Program-made: the position numbers and the translations under genes
Assembly (NCBI GenBank): GCA_030733815.1
Contig: JAUZQE010000012.1
Coordinates: 1 to 64,000 of the forward strand
Direction: 5' to 3'
Length of the DNA stretch: 64,000 bases
Source of the DNA: Yanghanlia caeni
GTDB taxonomy: Bacteria; Pseudomonadota; Gammaproteobacteria; Burkholderiales; Burkholderiaceae_B
Notes under the pieces: generated by a model
Told to the model about the DNA's origin: nothing
Database searches by the model: none
Seen by the model: the letters and a program-made list of their open reading frames with translations, nothing else
In this document: positions 36,799 to 47,204 of the stretch, one piece after another
How the letters are laid out: each line of letters begins with the position of its first letter
How positions within the stretch are numbered: position 1 is the stretch's first letter

Positions 36799-37878
36799 AT
36801 GAACCGCATACCGCCTGCCTTTCCCGCCCATGCCCCGTTGCGCATCGCCATCAACGGCTATGGCCGAATCGGTCGCTGCGTGCTGCGTGCGCTGCACGAA
36901 TTGGGCCTGAACGATCTCATCGAAGTCGTTGCAATCAACGAACCGTCCGACCTCGCCACCATGGCGTACCTCTCGCAATTCGATTCCACCCACGGCATTT
37001 TTCCGGGAACGGTGCAAGCGGGTGAGGCGTGCCTGCGGGTCAACGGTCGCGAAATCGCGGTCACCCATGAAACCCGGCCGGAAGCGGTCGACTGGGCCGC
37101 GATGGGTATCGATCTGTTGCTCGAATGTTCGGGGCGCTATGGGTCACGCGCCCAGTTTCAGCGTTTCATCGATGCCGGCTGCCCCCGGCTGCTGGTGTCG
37201 CATCCTGGCGAAAGCGCCGAAGACGTCGATTACACGATCGTCTATGGCGTCAACCAAAATGGGGTACCCGCCGATGCGGCCATCGTGTCGAACGCGTCGT
37301 GCACCACGAATGCGAGCATACCCGTGCTCGCTGCACTCGATCAGGAATACGGTGTACGCCATGTGTTCCTGACCACCCTGCATTCGGTCATGAACGATCA
37401 GCCGCTCATCGACGGCTACCACCATAACGATCTGCGCCGCACACGCTCGGCCATGCAGTCGATCGTGCCGGTGGCCACGGGGCTCGCGCAGGGCGTGGAA
37501 CGCCTGTTGCCGCAATTGCGCGGAAAGGTGCAAGCCAAAGCCATACGCGTGCCCATATTGAACGTGTCGGCCATCGATCTCATGCTGCAGCTCACGTGCG
37601 ACGTATCGGCGGCACAGCTGAACACCACCCTGCACGAACTCAGTGTGCGCTCACCGGGTCTCGTGGGTTATTCGAATCACCCGCATGCGTCGATCGACTT
37701 CAACCACAACCCCAACTCGGTCGTCATCGACGGCAGCCAGACCCGTACCAACGGCGATGGCTTTGCGAACCTGTTCCTATGGTTCGACAATGAATGGGGG
37801 TTCGCCAACCGCATGCTCGACGCCACGCAGGCCTGGGCCGCAAAATTTCATCCGGCGGCGCAGGCGGTGGCCGACTGA
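36799..37878 (+). CDS. epd: Erythrose-4-phosphate/glyceraldehyde-3-phosphate dehydrogenase family (Epd-like)
   Basis: A 359-residue NAD-dependent dehydrogenase. The NAD motif is IAINGYGRIGRCVLRAL. The catalytic Cys is in SNASCTTNASIPVLA, and the catalytic His region LTTLHSVMNDQPLIDGYHHNDLRRTRSAMQSIVP resembles E. coli Epd more than GapA. The second Cys of the usual SCTTNC motif is Ala here. Epd makes 4-phosphoerythronate for pyridoxal phosphate; a GAPDH role remains possible. It is followed by fumC after 18 bases. Confidence 0.85.
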   Translation: MNRIPPAFPAHAPLRIAINGYGRIGRCVLRALHELGLNDLIEVVAINEPSDLATMAYLSQFDSTHGIFPGTVQAGEACLRVNGREIAVTHETRPEAVDWAAMGIDLLLECSGRYGSRAQFQRFIDAGCPRLLVSHPGESAEDVDYTIVYGVNQNGVPADAAIVSNASCTTNASIPVLAALDQEYGVRHVFLTTLHSVMNDQPLIDGYHHNDLRRTRSAMQSIVPVATGLAQGVERLLPQLRGKVQAKAIRVPILNVSAIDLMLQLTCDVSAAQLNTTLHELSVRSPGLVGYSNHPHASIDFNHNPNSVVIDGSQTRTNGDGFANLFLWFDNEWGFANRMLDATQAWAAKFHPAAQAVAD

Positions 37879-37896
37879 ACCGACAAAGGAACCGTC

Positions 37897-39294
37897 ATGG
37901 CCGATACACGTATCGAAACCGACTCCATGGGCGAGATCGCCGTTCCGGCACACCGTTACTGGGGGGCGCAAACGCAGCGTTCCATTCAGAATTTCCCCAT
38001 AGGCGTGGCGCGTTTTCGCTGGCAGGCTTCCATCATCACGTCGCTTGGCATTCTCAAGAAGGCGGCGGCACTGGCAAACCGTGAACTGGGCGAATTGCCG
38101 CCCGACGTGGCCGATCTCATCATTCGTGCCGCCGATGACGTGATCGACGGCAGGCTGAACGATGAGTTTCCGCTCGTGGTTTTCCAGACCGGCTCGGGCA
38201 CGCAATCGAACATGAACGTGAACGAGGTCATCTCGAACCGCGCCATCGAACTGGCCGGCGGCCAGCGCGGCAGCAAGACGCCGGTGCACCCCAACGATCA
38301 CGTGAACCGCGGCCAGTCGTCGAACGACACCTTTCCCACGGCCATGCACATTGCGGTGGGCCGCGAGCTGCACCGCCACCTCCTGCCCTCAGTGCGCCGC
38401 CTGCGCGACACCCTGGCCCAAAAAGCGGCGCAGTTCGGCGACATCGTCAAAACGGGCCGCACTCACCTGCAGGACGCCACACCGGTCACACTCGGCCAGG
38501 AAATCGGCTCATGGGTGGCGCAGATCGACTTTGGCCTCGCCGCCATCGAAGCGGCGCTGCCGGGCATCTACGATCTGGCCATCGGCGGCACGGCCGTGGG
38601 CACCGGCCTGAATGCTCACCCGCGTTTCGGCGAGCAGGCGGCGGCACATATTGCACAGATCACCGGGTTGCCGTTTCGCAGCGCCGGCAACAAATTCTTC
38701 GCATTGTCGGCGCACGACGCACTGGTACATCTGTCGGCCGCATTGCGTACCCTGGCGGGCGGGCTCATGAAGATGGCCAATGACGTGCGCTGGCTGGCCA
38801 GTGGCCCACGATGCGGCATCGGCGAGCTCATCATTCCCGATAACGAACCCGGTTCGTCGATTATGCCGGGCAAGGTCAATCCCACGCAGTGTGAAGCGCT
38901 CACCATGGTGTGTGTACAGGTGTTTGGCAACGACGCCGCGGTGGCCTTTGCCGGTTCCCAGGGTAATTTCCAGCTGAACGTATACAAGCCGGTCATGGTT
39001 CACAACGTGCTCGAAAGCATCGAGCTGCTGGGTGACGCCTGCCTGGCATTCGACGAGCATTGCGCGGTGGGTATCGAACCCAACCGGGCGCGCATTGCCG
39101 AAAATCTCGAAAAGAACCTAATGCTCGTCACCGCACTGAATCGTCACATCGGGTATGACAAGGCCGCGGCCATTGCCAAGAAGGCTCAGAAGGAAGGCAC
39201 CACGTTGCGGGAAGCGGCCCTGGCACTCGGTTACGTCACGGCCGAACAATACGATCAATGGATCGTGCCGCACGATATGACCCATAATGGCTGA
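37897..39294 (+). CDS. fumC: Fumarate hydratase class II
   Basis: A 465-residue oxygen-stable, iron-free fumarase of the TCA cycle. The signature loop [16 protein letters not shown] is present, as are the N-terminal [21 protein letters not shown] and the [17 protein letters not shown] block. The length is standard (about 460-467). It lies in a likely operon with epd and probably the DUF488 gene downstream. Confidence 0.97.
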   Translation: MADTRIETDSMGEIAVPAHRYWGAQTQRSIQNFPIGVARFRWQASIITSLGILKKAAALANRELGELPPDVADLIIRAADDVIDGRLNDEFPLVVFQTGSGTQSNMNVNEVISNRAIELAGGQRGSKTPVHPNDHVNRGQSSNDTFPTAMHIAVGRELHRHLLPSVRRLRDTLAQKAAQFGDIVKTGRTHLQDATPVTLGQEIGSWVAQIDFGLAAIEAALPGIYDLAIGGTAVGTGLNAHPRFGEQAAAHIAQITGLPFRSAGNKFFALSAHDALVHLSAALRTLAGGLMKMANDVRWLASGPRCGIGELIIPDNEPGSSIMPGKVNPTQCEALTMVCVQVFGNDAAVAFAGSQGNFQLNVYKPVMVHNVLESIELLGDACLAFDEHCAVGIEPNRARIAENLEKNLMLVTALNRHIGYDKAAAIAKKAQKEGTTLREAALALGYVTAEQYDQWIVPHDMTHNG

Positions 39295-39381
39295 GCTGCC
39301 GTGCACCCGCGCATGGGTTGCGGGTGCCCTGGCGTCGAGGCCTGCTCCGGGGTGCACTCAACAGGCCGACGGAGGTACGAC

Positions 39382-39735
39382 ATGAACGTTGCAATCCGGC
39401 GAGTATACGACCCGCCGCAGGCGAACGAAGGCATGCGCATTCTGGTCGACCGGCTGTGGCCGCGTGGCGTGCGCAAAAGCGATCTCGACTACGACAGGTG
39501 GGAAAAGGATATCGCTCCCACGCCCGCGCTGCGCAAGTGGTTCGGTCATGATCCGCAACGGTGGGAAGATTTCGACAGGAAGTACCGCGAGGAACTCGCT
39601 CGGCCTCAGGCGCGCGAACGGCTGAACGAAATCGCCCACGAAGCGGGCACGCGGCGCATCACGCTGCTGTATGCGGCCCGCGACCCGCAGCACAACCACG
39701 CCGTGATTCTGGCAGATGTGCTGAGCGCACTCTGA
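39382..39735 (+). CDS. DUF488 family protein
   Basis: A 117-residue DUF488 protein (YeaO-like). It carries the typical VYDPPQANEGMRILVDRLWPRGVRKSDL and RWEDFDRKYREEL stretches and ends in ITLLYAARDPQHNHAVIL. The start MNVAIRRVYD at 39382 has CGGAGG at ribosome-binding distance; an upstream frame extension is rejected. Function unknown. Confidence 0.9.
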   Translation: MNVAIRRVYDPPQANEGMRILVDRLWPRGVRKSDLDYDRWEKDIAPTPALRKWFGHDPQRWEDFDRKYREELARPQARERLNEIAHEAGTRRITLLYAARDPQHNHAVILADVLSAL

Positions 39736-39813
39736 GGGGCGGCACCACGCCCGATCTTAGGGTCTATACTGCAATCATGCATCGGGCATGGGCTGCACCG
39801 CATGGAGGCAGGC

Positions 39814-41250
39814 ATGAACAGATCCGTCAAACTCTGGCTGTCCGGTTTGCTATTGGCAGTGAGCGTACTTGTTGCGGGTGTTCCCGCCCTGGCGGGCACC
39901 CGGCAGGCAGGGCCCGTTGTCGTGCTGGAAGTACAGGGCGCGATCAGTCCGGCCACTGCAGACTTCATCATACGGGGCATCGACGACGCCCATGACGTGG
40001 GCGCACAGGCTGTCGTCATCGAGCTCGATACTCCCGGCGGGCTCGATGCGTCGATGCGCGCGATCATCCGGCGCATGCTGTCGGCCGAAGTGCCGGTCAT
40101 CATCTACGTCGCACCGGGTGGCGCGCGTGCTGCAAGCGCCGGCACCTTCATTCTGTATGCCAGCCATATTGCGGCCATGACACCGGCCAGCAATCTGGGG
40201 GCGGCATCCCCTGTCGCTATTGGCACGGGCATGCCCGGGGGCGATCGCTCGCCCGATGCCGATGGCCCCGGCGCCAAAGGCGACAACAAGGGGGAACGCA
40301 GTGCAGGGCGGTCTTCTCAGGAAACACTGGCCGCCAAGGCTGCCAACGACGCGGCGGCGTATTTGCGCAGCCTGGCGGAGCTGCGTGGCCGTGACCCCGA
40401 GTTTGCAGAAGCGGCCGTACGCGATGCCCGATCCATATCGGCCCGGGAGGCGCTCGAGGCCGGGGTGATCGAAGCCATCGCCCCCACCCTGCACGCGCTG
40501 CTCGAACAGCTCGACGGTCGCCAGGTGAAGCTCAACGACGGAACCACGATTACGCTTGCGATCGGGCAGGCCGCGGTGCAGCGTGTGGCACCCGACTGGC
40601 GCACCAAGGTGCTGTCGTTTCTGGCCAATCCGCAGCTTGCCGTCATTCTGCTGATGTTGGGCGTTTACGGCCTCTTTTTCGAAATGATGAGCCCCGGTGC
40701 GGCGCTGCCGGGCGTGGCCGGCATCATCTGCCTGCTTCTGGGCCTGTACGGGCTGCACATGCTGCCCGTCAACTGGGCCGGCGTGGCGCTGCTCGCTCTG
40801 GGCATGCTCATGATGATCGGCGAAGTCTTCCTGCCTTCGTTTGGCGCGCTGGGCATCGGCGGGCTGCTGGCCTTCGTGCTGGGCGGGCTGTTCATGACCG
40901 GCCCGGAAGTGCCCAAGGCCTATGAGCTGTCCATTCCCTTCCTGCTGTCCATTGGCATCGCCAGCGCCGTGATCATCATTGGTGCCGGCACCGCCGCCAT
41001 ACGCAGCCGCCGGGGCCGCTCGGTTATCGGCCACGAGGCCATGGTGGGCGAGGACGGCAAAGTGGTGGGTATGGAAGACGGCATGATATATGCCGAAATC
41101 CGCGGCGAGAACTGGCGGGTGGTCAGCACCGAGCCTCTGAGCGTGGGCGACCGCGTAAGCGTAACGGGCACGCGCGGGCTCAAACTGCGCGTGAAGCGGA
41201 TCGAAGCCGCACACGATGGCGAACCGCCCGTGGCGGCCTCGCCCGAATGA
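39814..41250 (+). CDS. NfeD-family membrane protein with ClpP-class serine protease domain
   Basis: A 478-residue long-form NfeD. Signal peptide (to about PALAG), then a ClpP-like protease domain at about 35-260 with the Ser in AASAGTFILYAS and a Lys in AKAANDAAAYL. A membrane block of about four helices lies near 270-400, and a C-terminal OB fold ends about 465. The start is MNRSVKLW at 39814, since GGAGG just before it is a good binding site; ATG 39802 is the alternative. It is paired with a slipin gene downstream, the usual partner whose C-terminus such proteases cleave in archaeal homologues. Confidence 0.9.
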   Translation: MNRSVKLWLSGLLLAVSVLVAGVPALAGTRQAGPVVVLEVQGAISPATADFIIRGIDDAHDVGAQAVVIELDTPGGLDASMRAIIRRMLSAEVPVIIYVAPGGARAASAGTFILYASHIAAMTPASNLGAASPVAIGTGMPGGDRSPDADGPGAKGDNKGERSAGRSSQETLAAKAANDAAAYLRSLAELRGRDPEFAEAAVRDARSISAREALEAGVIEAIAPTLHALLEQLDGRQVKLNDGTTITLAIGQAAVQRVAPDWRTKVLSFLANPQLAVILLMLGVYGLFFEMMSPGAALPGVAGIICLLLGLYGLHMLPVNWAGVALLALGMLMMIGEVFLPSFGALGIGGLLAFVLGGLFMTGPEVPKAYELSIPFLLSIGIASAVIIIGAGTAAIRSRRGRSVIGHEAMVGEDGKVVGMEDGMIYAEIRGENWRVVSTEPLSVGDRVSVTGTRGLKLRVKRIEAAHDGEPPVAASPE

Positions 41251-41298
41251 ACGAATCGCGCCGCATGATGTGGGCTTGAAAACAAGGGAGAGCGGGGT

Positions 41299-42084
41299 AT
41301 GTTTTACGATATCAACATTGGCCTGTCGGTACTGGTCATCATAGCGGTGATCATCATTGCCAATGCCGTGCGCATCATGCGCGAATACCAGCGCGGCGTC
41401 ATTTTCACGCTGGGCCGCTTCACCAGCGTAAAGGGCCCCGGCCTCATCTTCGTGATTCCCGTGCTGCAGCAGATCGTGCGGGTCGATCTGCGCGTGGTCA
41501 CCATGGACGTTCCCAGCCAGGACGTGATTTCGCGCGACAACGTGTCGGTGAAGGTAAGCGCGGTGATTTACTTCAGGGTGGTGGCTCCCGAAAAGGCGAT
41601 CATTCAGGTGGAGCATTACCTGGAAGCCACCAGCCAGCTCGCCCAGACCACCTTGCGCGCCGTGCTGGGCAAACATGATCTCGATGAAATGCTTTCCGAG
41701 CGCGAGAAGCTCAATCTCGACGTGCAGAAAATTCTTGACGCCCAAACCGACAGCTGGGGTGTAAAGGTGACCAACGTCGAGATCAAGCACATCGATCTGA
41801 ACGAAAGTATGGTGCGTGCGATTGCCCGCCAGGCCGAGGCCGAGCGCGAACGGCGTGCCAAGGTCATTCACGCCGAAGGTGAGCGCCAGGCCGCGCAGGC
41901 GCTGGCCGATGCGGCAAACGTGCTGTCCGAGCATCCGGCGGCACTGCAGCTGCGCTATCTGCAAACGCTTACCCAGGTGGCGGGCGACAAATCCTCGACC
42001 CTGGTGTTCCCCGTTCCCGTCGATCTTCTCGATCGACTGTTGCCGGCACAGCGTGGCGACACTCCGAGCGACGAGGCCCGCTGA
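41299..42084 (+). CDS. Slipin family SPFH/band 7 membrane protein
   Basis: A 261-residue stomatin-like protein with one N-terminal membrane segment ([20 protein letters not shown]) followed by the band-7 domain ([36 protein letters not shown] sequence). The coiled coil is rich in Ala, Glu and Arg ([15 protein letters not shown]). It forms membrane microdomain scaffolds. It lies 48 bases after nfeD, and its TGA shares a base with the gnd start. Confidence 0.92.
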   Translation: MFYDINIGLSVLVIIAVIIIANAVRIMREYQRGVIFTLGRFTSVKGPGLIFVIPVLQQIVRVDLRVVTMDVPSQDVISRDNVSVKVSAVIYFRVVAPEKAIIQVEHYLEATSQLAQTTLRAVLGKHDLDEMLSEREKLNLDVQKILDAQTDSWGVKVTNVEIKHIDLNESMVRAIARQAEAERERRAKVIHAEGERQAAQALADAANVLSEHPAALQLRYLQTLTQVAGDKSSTLVFPVPVDLLDRLLPAQRGDTPSDEAR

Positions 42085-43118
42085 TGCAGGTCGGCATGGT
42101 CGGACTGGGCCGCATGGGCGGCAACATGGCGCGTCGTCTCATGCAGGGTGGTCATGATTGCTTCGTCTACGATATCGATGCCCGGGCAGCGCTCGAACTG
42201 GCGCAGCACGGCGCCACACCGTGCGCGAGCCTGTCCGAGCTCGTTGCCTCGCTGGCGCCGCCCCGGGCAGTATGGATCATGGTGCCGGCACCGGTCGTCG
42301 ATGCCGTGCTCGACGACCTGGCAGCGCTGCTGCAGGCGGGCGACGTTGTCGTGGACGGCGGCAACACATTCTGGAAGCACGACGTGCGACGCGCGGCGCA
42401 ACTTGCGCCGCAGGGAATCGTGTATGTCGATGTCGGCACCAGCGGTGGTGTACGGGGCCTGCAGCGGGGGTATTGCCTCATGGCAGGAGGCACGCGCGAA
42501 GGTTTTGAACGCATCGAACCGTTGCTGCAGACCTTGGCTCCCGGCAGCGATGCGGCGGCACCGACACCGGGGCGCAGCCCGGGAGGCATGGCCGAGCAGG
42601 GTTACCTGCATTGCGGGCCCGCCGGTGCGGGCCACTTCGTGAAGATGGTGCACAATGCCATCGAGTACGGCATCATGGCCGCCTATGCCGAAGGCTTCAA
42701 CCTGCTGCACCAGGCCGGGCAGGGCGGCGCCTCGTCGAGCCACAATGCGGTCGCACTCGACTCGCCGCAAGCCTATCGCTACGACTTCGATCTGGCCGAA
42801 ATTGCCGAACTCTGGCGTCGCGGCAGCGTGATCGGCTCGTGGTTGCTCGATCTCACCGCGCAAGCCCTACATGGTGACCCGGGCTTGCAGCGGTACACCG
42901 GTACGGTATTCGACTCGGGGGAAGGGCGCTGGGCCCTGGGCGCTGCAGTCGAGCTTGGTGTGCCCGCACCGGTGTTGGCCGCGTCGCTCTTCAACCGCTT
43001 CGAGTCACGCGACGCCGGTGTCTTTGCCATGAAGACGCTTTCGGCGATGCGCGAACAGTTTGGCGGCCACCTGGAAGCCGAAGCCAACGAACCGCCGCAC
43101 GAGGGAACGAACTCATGA
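42084..43118 (+). CDS. gnd: 6-phosphogluconate dehydrogenase, decarboxylating (short GntZ/YqeC type)
   Basis: A 344-residue enzyme. The Rossmann motif is [17 protein letters not shown]; an acidic YDIDAR after the second strand suggests NAD preference, as in the short class. Substrate-binding blocks [33 protein letters not shown] and [21 protein letters not shown] are present. It oxidises 6-phosphogluconate to ribulose-5-phosphate. It overlaps the slipin gene by one base and zwf by ATGA, forming an oxidative pentose phosphate pair. Confidence 0.92.
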   Translation: MQVGMVGLGRMGGNMARRLMQGGHDCFVYDIDARAALELAQHGATPCASLSELVASLAPPRAVWIMVPAPVVDAVLDDLAALLQAGDVVVDGGNTFWKHDVRRAAQLAPQGIVYVDVGTSGGVRGLQRGYCLMAGGTREGFERIEPLLQTLAPGSDAAAPTPGRSPGGMAEQGYLHCGPAGAGHFVKMVHNAIEYGIMAAYAEGFNLLHQAGQGGASSSHNAVALDSPQAYRYDFDLAEIAELWRRGSVIGSWLLDLTAQALHGDPGLQRYTGTVFDSGEGRWALGAAVELGVPAPVLAASLFNRFESRDAGVFAMKTLSAMREQFGGHLEAEANEPPHEGTNS

Positions 43119-44536
43119 GCTTTGCGATCGACCATGATGGCGCGGCCGATGCATTGGTGCTGTTCGGCATGACCGGCGATCTGGCCCACAAGAAAATCTT
43201 TCCGGCGCTGTACGGCATGGTGCAGAACGGCACGCTCAACGTGCCCGTCGTGGGGGTGGCGTCGTCGCAACTGACCCGCTCCCAGCTGCATGCACGAATC
43301 CGCAAGAGCATCAAGGCTTCCGGCCGCGCCGAGAACGCGGCGACGCTGCGGGAACTGCTTGAACGTGTCACGTACGTCAGCGGCGACTATAACGACCCTG
43401 CGGTATTCGGGCGCCTCAAGGAAGCACTCGGCCCGGCGCGCCGGCCGGTACATTATCTGGCGATTCCGCCCGCGCTCTTCGCCACCGTGATCACCGGGCT
43501 TGCGGCGGCGGGCCTGTCGGACGGCGGGCGCGTCATTCTGGAGAAACCCTTCGGACGCGACCGTGCGTCGGCCCACCACCTGAACCGCATCGCGTGCGCG
43601 GTGTTTCCGGAAGACGCCATCTACCGCATCGATCACTTCCTGGGCAAGGAAGCGATCATGAACATTCTGTATTTTCGCTTCGCCAACGCGTTCCTTGAGC
43701 CGATCTGGAATCGCAACTATATCGACAGCGTGCAGATCACACTGTCGGAATCGTTCGGCGTCGAATCGCGCGGCGCCTTCTATGAAAGCGCAGGCTGCCT
43801 GCGCGACGTCATCCAGAATCATTTGTTCCAGATCGTGGGCCTGCTTGCCATGGAGCCGCCCGCCTATCGGGCGTACGAAGCCGTACAGATCGAGAAAACC
43901 AAGGTGTTTCGCGCCATGCGCGAGATCCAGCCCGACGATCTGGTGCGCGGGCAATACAAGGGCTACCGCAAGGAGGCGCACGTCGATCCGCAATCCGACG
44001 TCGAAACCTTCTGCGCGCTGCGTTTGTTCATCGATTCATGGCGCTGGGAAGGCGTGCCCTGGTTCCTGCGTTCCGGCAAATGCATGGCCACCACGGCGGC
44101 GGAAGTACAGGTGCAGTTCAAGGCGCCACCACAGAAGCTGTTTACGGATACGGCGCCGGCCGACGGCCGGGCCAACTACATCCGCTTCCGGCTTTCACCG
44201 CGCGCCGAGATCGCACTGGCCGCACGCGTCAAGCGGCCCGGCAAAAACTATGTGGGTGAACAGCGTGAGCTGCTGATGATGAATGAAGCCGCCGACAGCG
44301 ATTCACCTTACGAGCGGCTGCTGAGCGACGCCCTGGCGGGTGACCGGTCGCTTTTTGCGACCCAGGCGGCCGTTGAGTCGGCCTGGCAGGCGCTGGATCG
44401 CGTACTGGTGGAACACCACAAGGCCATTATGTACGAGAAGGGCAGCTGGGGCCCGCCCGAGGCCGAAGCATTGCTGGGGCGGCATGGCCCCTGGCACAGG
44501 CCTTGCACCGACCCCAACGATGCAGAACCTATTTGA
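43115..44536 (+). CDS. zwf: Glucose-6-phosphate 1-dehydrogenase
   Basis: A 473-residue Zwf. The coenzyme motif is [20 protein letters not shown]; the active-site segment is [22 protein letters not shown] with its His and Lys; FEKPFG-like [17 protein letters not shown] is present. The C-terminus overlaps the convergent universal stress gene by eight bases. Translationally coupled to gnd. Bordetella proper is known to lack a complete sugar catabolic route, so the pair points to a relative with wider carbon use. Confidence 0.93.
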   Translation: MSFAIDHDGAADALVLFGMTGDLAHKKIFPALYGMVQNGTLNVPVVGVASSQLTRSQLHARIRKSIKASGRAENAATLRELLERVTYVSGDYNDPAVFGRLKEALGPARRPVHYLAIPPALFATVITGLAAAGLSDGGRVILEKPFGRDRASAHHLNRIACAVFPEDAIYRIDHFLGKEAIMNILYFRFANAFLEPIWNRNYIDSVQITLSESFGVESRGAFYESAGCLRDVIQNHLFQIVGLLAMEPPAYRAYEAVQIEKTKVFRAMREIQPDDLVRGQYKGYRKEAHVDPQSDVETFCALRLFIDSWRWEGVPWFLRSGKCMATTAAEVQVQFKAPPQKLFTDTAPADGRANYIRFRLSPRAEIALAARVKRPGKNYVGEQRELLMMNEAADSDSPYERLLSDALAGDRSLFATQAAVESAWQALDRVLVEHHKAIMYEKGSWGPPEAEALLGRHGPWHRPCTDPNDAEPI

Positions 44537-44954
44537 CCAGAAGCACGGGAACGTCGACCAGGCTGAGTACCTTGGTGGTGACGGAGCCCAGCACCATGCC
44601 GGTTACCGTACCCAGGCCGCGCGTGCCCATGATGATGGTGTCGACCTGCTTTTTCTTGGCGTAGTCGGCAATGGTTTGGGCGACGGGGCCCACCAGAACC
44701 TCTTCTTCGTAGTCAATGCCGGCTTCGTCGAGCAATGCTTTGGCAGGCGCAAGGGCAGTGCGGCCTTCGTCTTGATAAAACGCCTGGATTTCGTCGGCCG
44801 AGAAGAAGCGCCGGACATTGCCAGAGACGATGGGCGGGTACGCGGTGACCAGCAGCAGCTTGGCGTCGCCGTATTCCTTGACGATCTCGATGGCGCGCTT
44901 GACGGCACGGCTCGAGTTTTCTGACCCATCTACTGGAAGAAGTATTGTTTGCAT
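44529..44954 (-). CDS. Universal stress protein (UspA family)
   Basis: A 141-residue single-domain Usp. The start is [21 protein letters not shown]; the nucleotide loop [21 protein letters not shown] fits the ATP-binding G-2x-G-9x-G-S/T pattern. It is divergent from the GH15 gene; an FNR/Anr-like palindrome lies 61 bp upstream, so induction by low oxygen is likely. Its 3' end overlaps zwf. Confidence 0.93.
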   Translation of the reverse strand: MQTILLPVDGSENSSRAVKRAIEIVKEYGDAKLLLVTAYPPIVSGNVRRFFSADEIQAFYQDEGRTALAPAKALLDEAGIDYEEEVLVGPVAQTIADYAKKKQVDTIIMGTRGLGTVTGMVLGSVTTKVLSLVDVPVLLVK

Positions 44955-45014
44955 TGTTGCCCCTAAAGAAATGAAAAGCGCCTATTCATGGTAGAAGTTT
45001 CGACGAATGGCATG

Positions 45015-45028
45015 ATGATTTTAATCAA
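45015..45028. promoter_or_regulatory. FNR/Anr-like box between usp and GH15 genes
   Basis: ATGATTTTAATCAA matches TTGAT-N4-ATCAA with one mismatch and contains the perfect palindrome TGAT-TTTA-ATCA. It lies 61 bp before the usp start and 18 bp before the GH15 GTG, so it more likely activates usp; at the GH15 side it would sit over the ribosome-binding region. Confidence 0.6.
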
Positions 45029-45045
45029 AATAGAGGCGTAGACTC

Positions 45046-46845
45046 GTGGCTGCAAGAATAGAAGACTATGCAATGCTCGGAAACTGCCGCACGGCAGCCC
45101 TCGTCTCGCGCGAAGGGTCAATCGATTGGCTGTGCTTTCCGCGCTTCGATTCACCGGCATGCTTTGCGGCGCTGCTGGGCACGCCCGAGAACGGGCGCTG
45201 GAGCTTGAAACCGTCGGGTCACATCCACCGGGTGTCGCGGGCCTATGAAGAGGGCACGCTCATACTCGAAACCACCTTCGAAACCGAAACCGGCATCGCC
45301 AAGGTCATCGACTTCATGCCCACCACCGCTGCCCACTCGAGCGTCGCCCGAATGGTGGTGGGCCTGGAAGGCCGTGTGGATTTCCACATGGAGCTCATCA
45401 TCCGCTTTGGCTACGGCCGTGTCGTGCCCTGGCTCGAAAAGCACGGAGAAGGGTGCTACACGGCTGTGGCCGGGCCCGACATGCTGGTGCTGCGCAGCAC
45501 CACGCCGCTCATTTCGCACGACCAGCACAGTCATGCCGACTTCACCGTGCATGCGGGCCAGCGCAAAGTCTTCACGCTTTCGCACCAGCCGTCGCACGAG
45601 CACGTGGCCGAAGGCTTCGATCTGGGCTCCGCCTTGGCCAGCACCAACTATTTCTGGCGCGAATTTGCCGATCGCTGCCCCGACGTCGGGCCCTGGACAC
45701 CGCTCGTGAAGCGGTCGCTGATCACGCTCAAGGCGCTGACGTACCTGCCCACGGGGGGCATCGTGGCCGCGCCCACCACTTCACTGCCGGAACGGCTCGG
45801 CGGCGAACGCAACTGGGACTACCGCTATTGCTGGCTGCGTGATGCCACCATGACGCTGCTGGCGTTCATGAATCTGGGCTATTTCGACGAAGCCGCGGCA
45901 TGGCGCAACTGGCTCACGCGGTCGGTGGCGGGCAGCCCCGCGCAGATGCAGATCATGTACGGGCTTGCCGGTGAACGCGATCTGCCCGAGTTCGAACTGC
46001 CCTGGCTGGCAGGCTACGAAGGGTCGCGCCCCGTACGCATCGGCAATGCGGCGGCCTCGCAGACCCAGCTCGATATCTATGGCGAAGTGGCCGACGCGAT
46101 GGTGCAGGCCATACGGGGTCACCTGCCGCCTCACTCGCGCATCGAGGCCATTACACGCGTGATCGTGCCGTTCCTCGAACAGGCGTGGCGCCGGCCCGAC
46201 GAGGGTATTTGGGAGATCCGTGCACAGCCCCAGCACTTCGTGCATTCAAAGGTCATGGCGTGGGTGGCCTTCGACCGCATTGCCACGGTGGCGGCCACCA
46301 TGAACAACGGCGGGCGCTTTGCCCAGAACTGCCGGCGCATTGCGAACCAGATACGCGCCGAAGTATGCGAAAAGGGCTTTGACAGCGAGCGCAATACCTT
46401 CGTGCAGCATTACGCCACCCGGGCGCTCGACGCCAGTCTTCTGCACATCGTGCTCACGGGCTTTCTGCCGGCAAATGATCCGCGCGTCATCGGCACCGTG
46501 GCGGCCATCGAACAGCGCCTCATGCGCGACGGGTTACTATTACGCTACGAAACCGAAACCGGTGTCGATGGCCTGCCGCCCGGAGAAGGCGTCTTTCTCG
46601 CCTGCTCGTTCTGGTTGGCCGACGTCTACGTGCTGCAGGGGCGCTACGCCGAAGCGCAGGCCCTCTTCGAGCGGCTCACCGCGCTGTGCAACGACGTGGG
46701 GTTGCTCTCGGAACAATACGATCCGCAGATGGGCCGCATGCTCGGCAATTTTCCTCAGGCGTTCAGCCACGTGGGCATCATCGACACCGCCCTGAACCTT
46801 TATCGGCGCGGTCAGGCTCCCGCCGTCGACCGCGCCCACACCTGA
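45046..46845 (+). CDS. Glycoside hydrolase family 15 protein (glucoamylase/trehalase type)
   Basis: A 599-residue cytoplasmic-looking GH15 enzyme. The N-terminal beta-sandwich starts IEDYAMLGNCRTAALVSREGSIDWLCFPRFDSPACFAALLG. The (alpha/alpha)6 barrel holds GERNWDYRYCWLRDATMTL and the acid/base region PDEGIWEIRAQPQHFVHSKVMAWVAFDR. The GTG at 45046 is used as start, with GAGG nine bases upstream; no nearer ATG precedes the conserved domain. Members cleave alpha-glucosidic bonds, often trehalose or maltooligosaccharides; the substrate cannot be told here. Confidence 0.9.
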   Translation: MAARIEDYAMLGNCRTAALVSREGSIDWLCFPRFDSPACFAALLGTPENGRWSLKPSGHIHRVSRAYEEGTLILETTFETETGIAKVIDFMPTTAAHSSVARMVVGLEGRVDFHMELIIRFGYGRVVPWLEKHGEGCYTAVAGPDMLVLRSTTPLISHDQHSHADFTVHAGQRKVFTLSHQPSHEHVAEGFDLGSALASTNYFWREFADRCPDVGPWTPLVKRSLITLKALTYLPTGGIVAAPTTSLPERLGGERNWDYRYCWLRDATMTLLAFMNLGYFDEAAAWRNWLTRSVAGSPAQMQIMYGLAGERDLPEFELPWLAGYEGSRPVRIGNAAASQTQLDIYGEVADAMVQAIRGHLPPHSRIEAITRVIVPFLEQAWRRPDEGIWEIRAQPQHFVHSKVMAWVAFDRIATVAATMNNGGRFAQNCRRIANQIRAEVCEKGFDSERNTFVQHYATRALDASLLHIVLTGFLPANDPRVIGTVAAIEQRLMRDGLLLRYETETGVDGLPPGEGVFLACSFWLADVYVLQGRYAEAQALFERLTALCNDVGLLSEQYDPQMGRMLGNFPQAFSHVGIIDTALNLYRRGQAPAVDRAHT

Positions 46846-46860
46846 ACTGCCTTTCGTCAC

Positions 46861-47157
46861 ATGAAGAAACTTTCCCCGTCCGCCCGGGTCGAAACCTTGA
46901 TTGCGCGCATTACCGGCCGGGTGCAAGGCGTCGGCTTTCGCATGGCCACCGTGCGCGAAGCGCACAGCCTGGGTGTTACGGGCTGGGTGCGCAATCTGGA
47001 AGACGGCAGCGTCGAAGCGCTGCTGCAGGGCCCGCACGAGGCCATCGACACCATGCTGTCGTGGCTCCATGTAGGCCCGCGTGCCGCGCGTGTCGATACG
47101 GTGCAAACCCGTGAGGTACACGACGAACGGCACTACGACCGGTTCGAACAGATCTGA
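46861..47157 (+). CDS. Acylphosphatase
   Basis: A 98-residue acylphosphatase that hydrolyses carboxyl-phosphate bonds. It shows the family signature ARITGRVQGVGFRMATVREA (catalytic Arg) and GVTGWVRNLEDGSVEALLQG (catalytic Asn). It lies 15 bases after the GH15 gene and probably shares its transcript. Confidence 0.94.
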   Translation: MKKLSPSARVETLIARITGRVQGVGFRMATVREAHSLGVTGWVRNLEDGSVEALLQGPHEAIDTMLSWLHVGPRAARVDTVQTREVHDERHYDRFEQI

Positions 47158-47204
47158 TTTTTTTGTATGCCGCGCCCGTCGGCGTGGCCCACCACGAGTA
47201 TGCA

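Noticed and set aside
39850..41964. Very long (704 codons) minus-strand open frame opposite nfeD and slipin
   Set aside because: Histidine- and glutamine-rich shadow of two genes with clear domains; no family features and no binding site.
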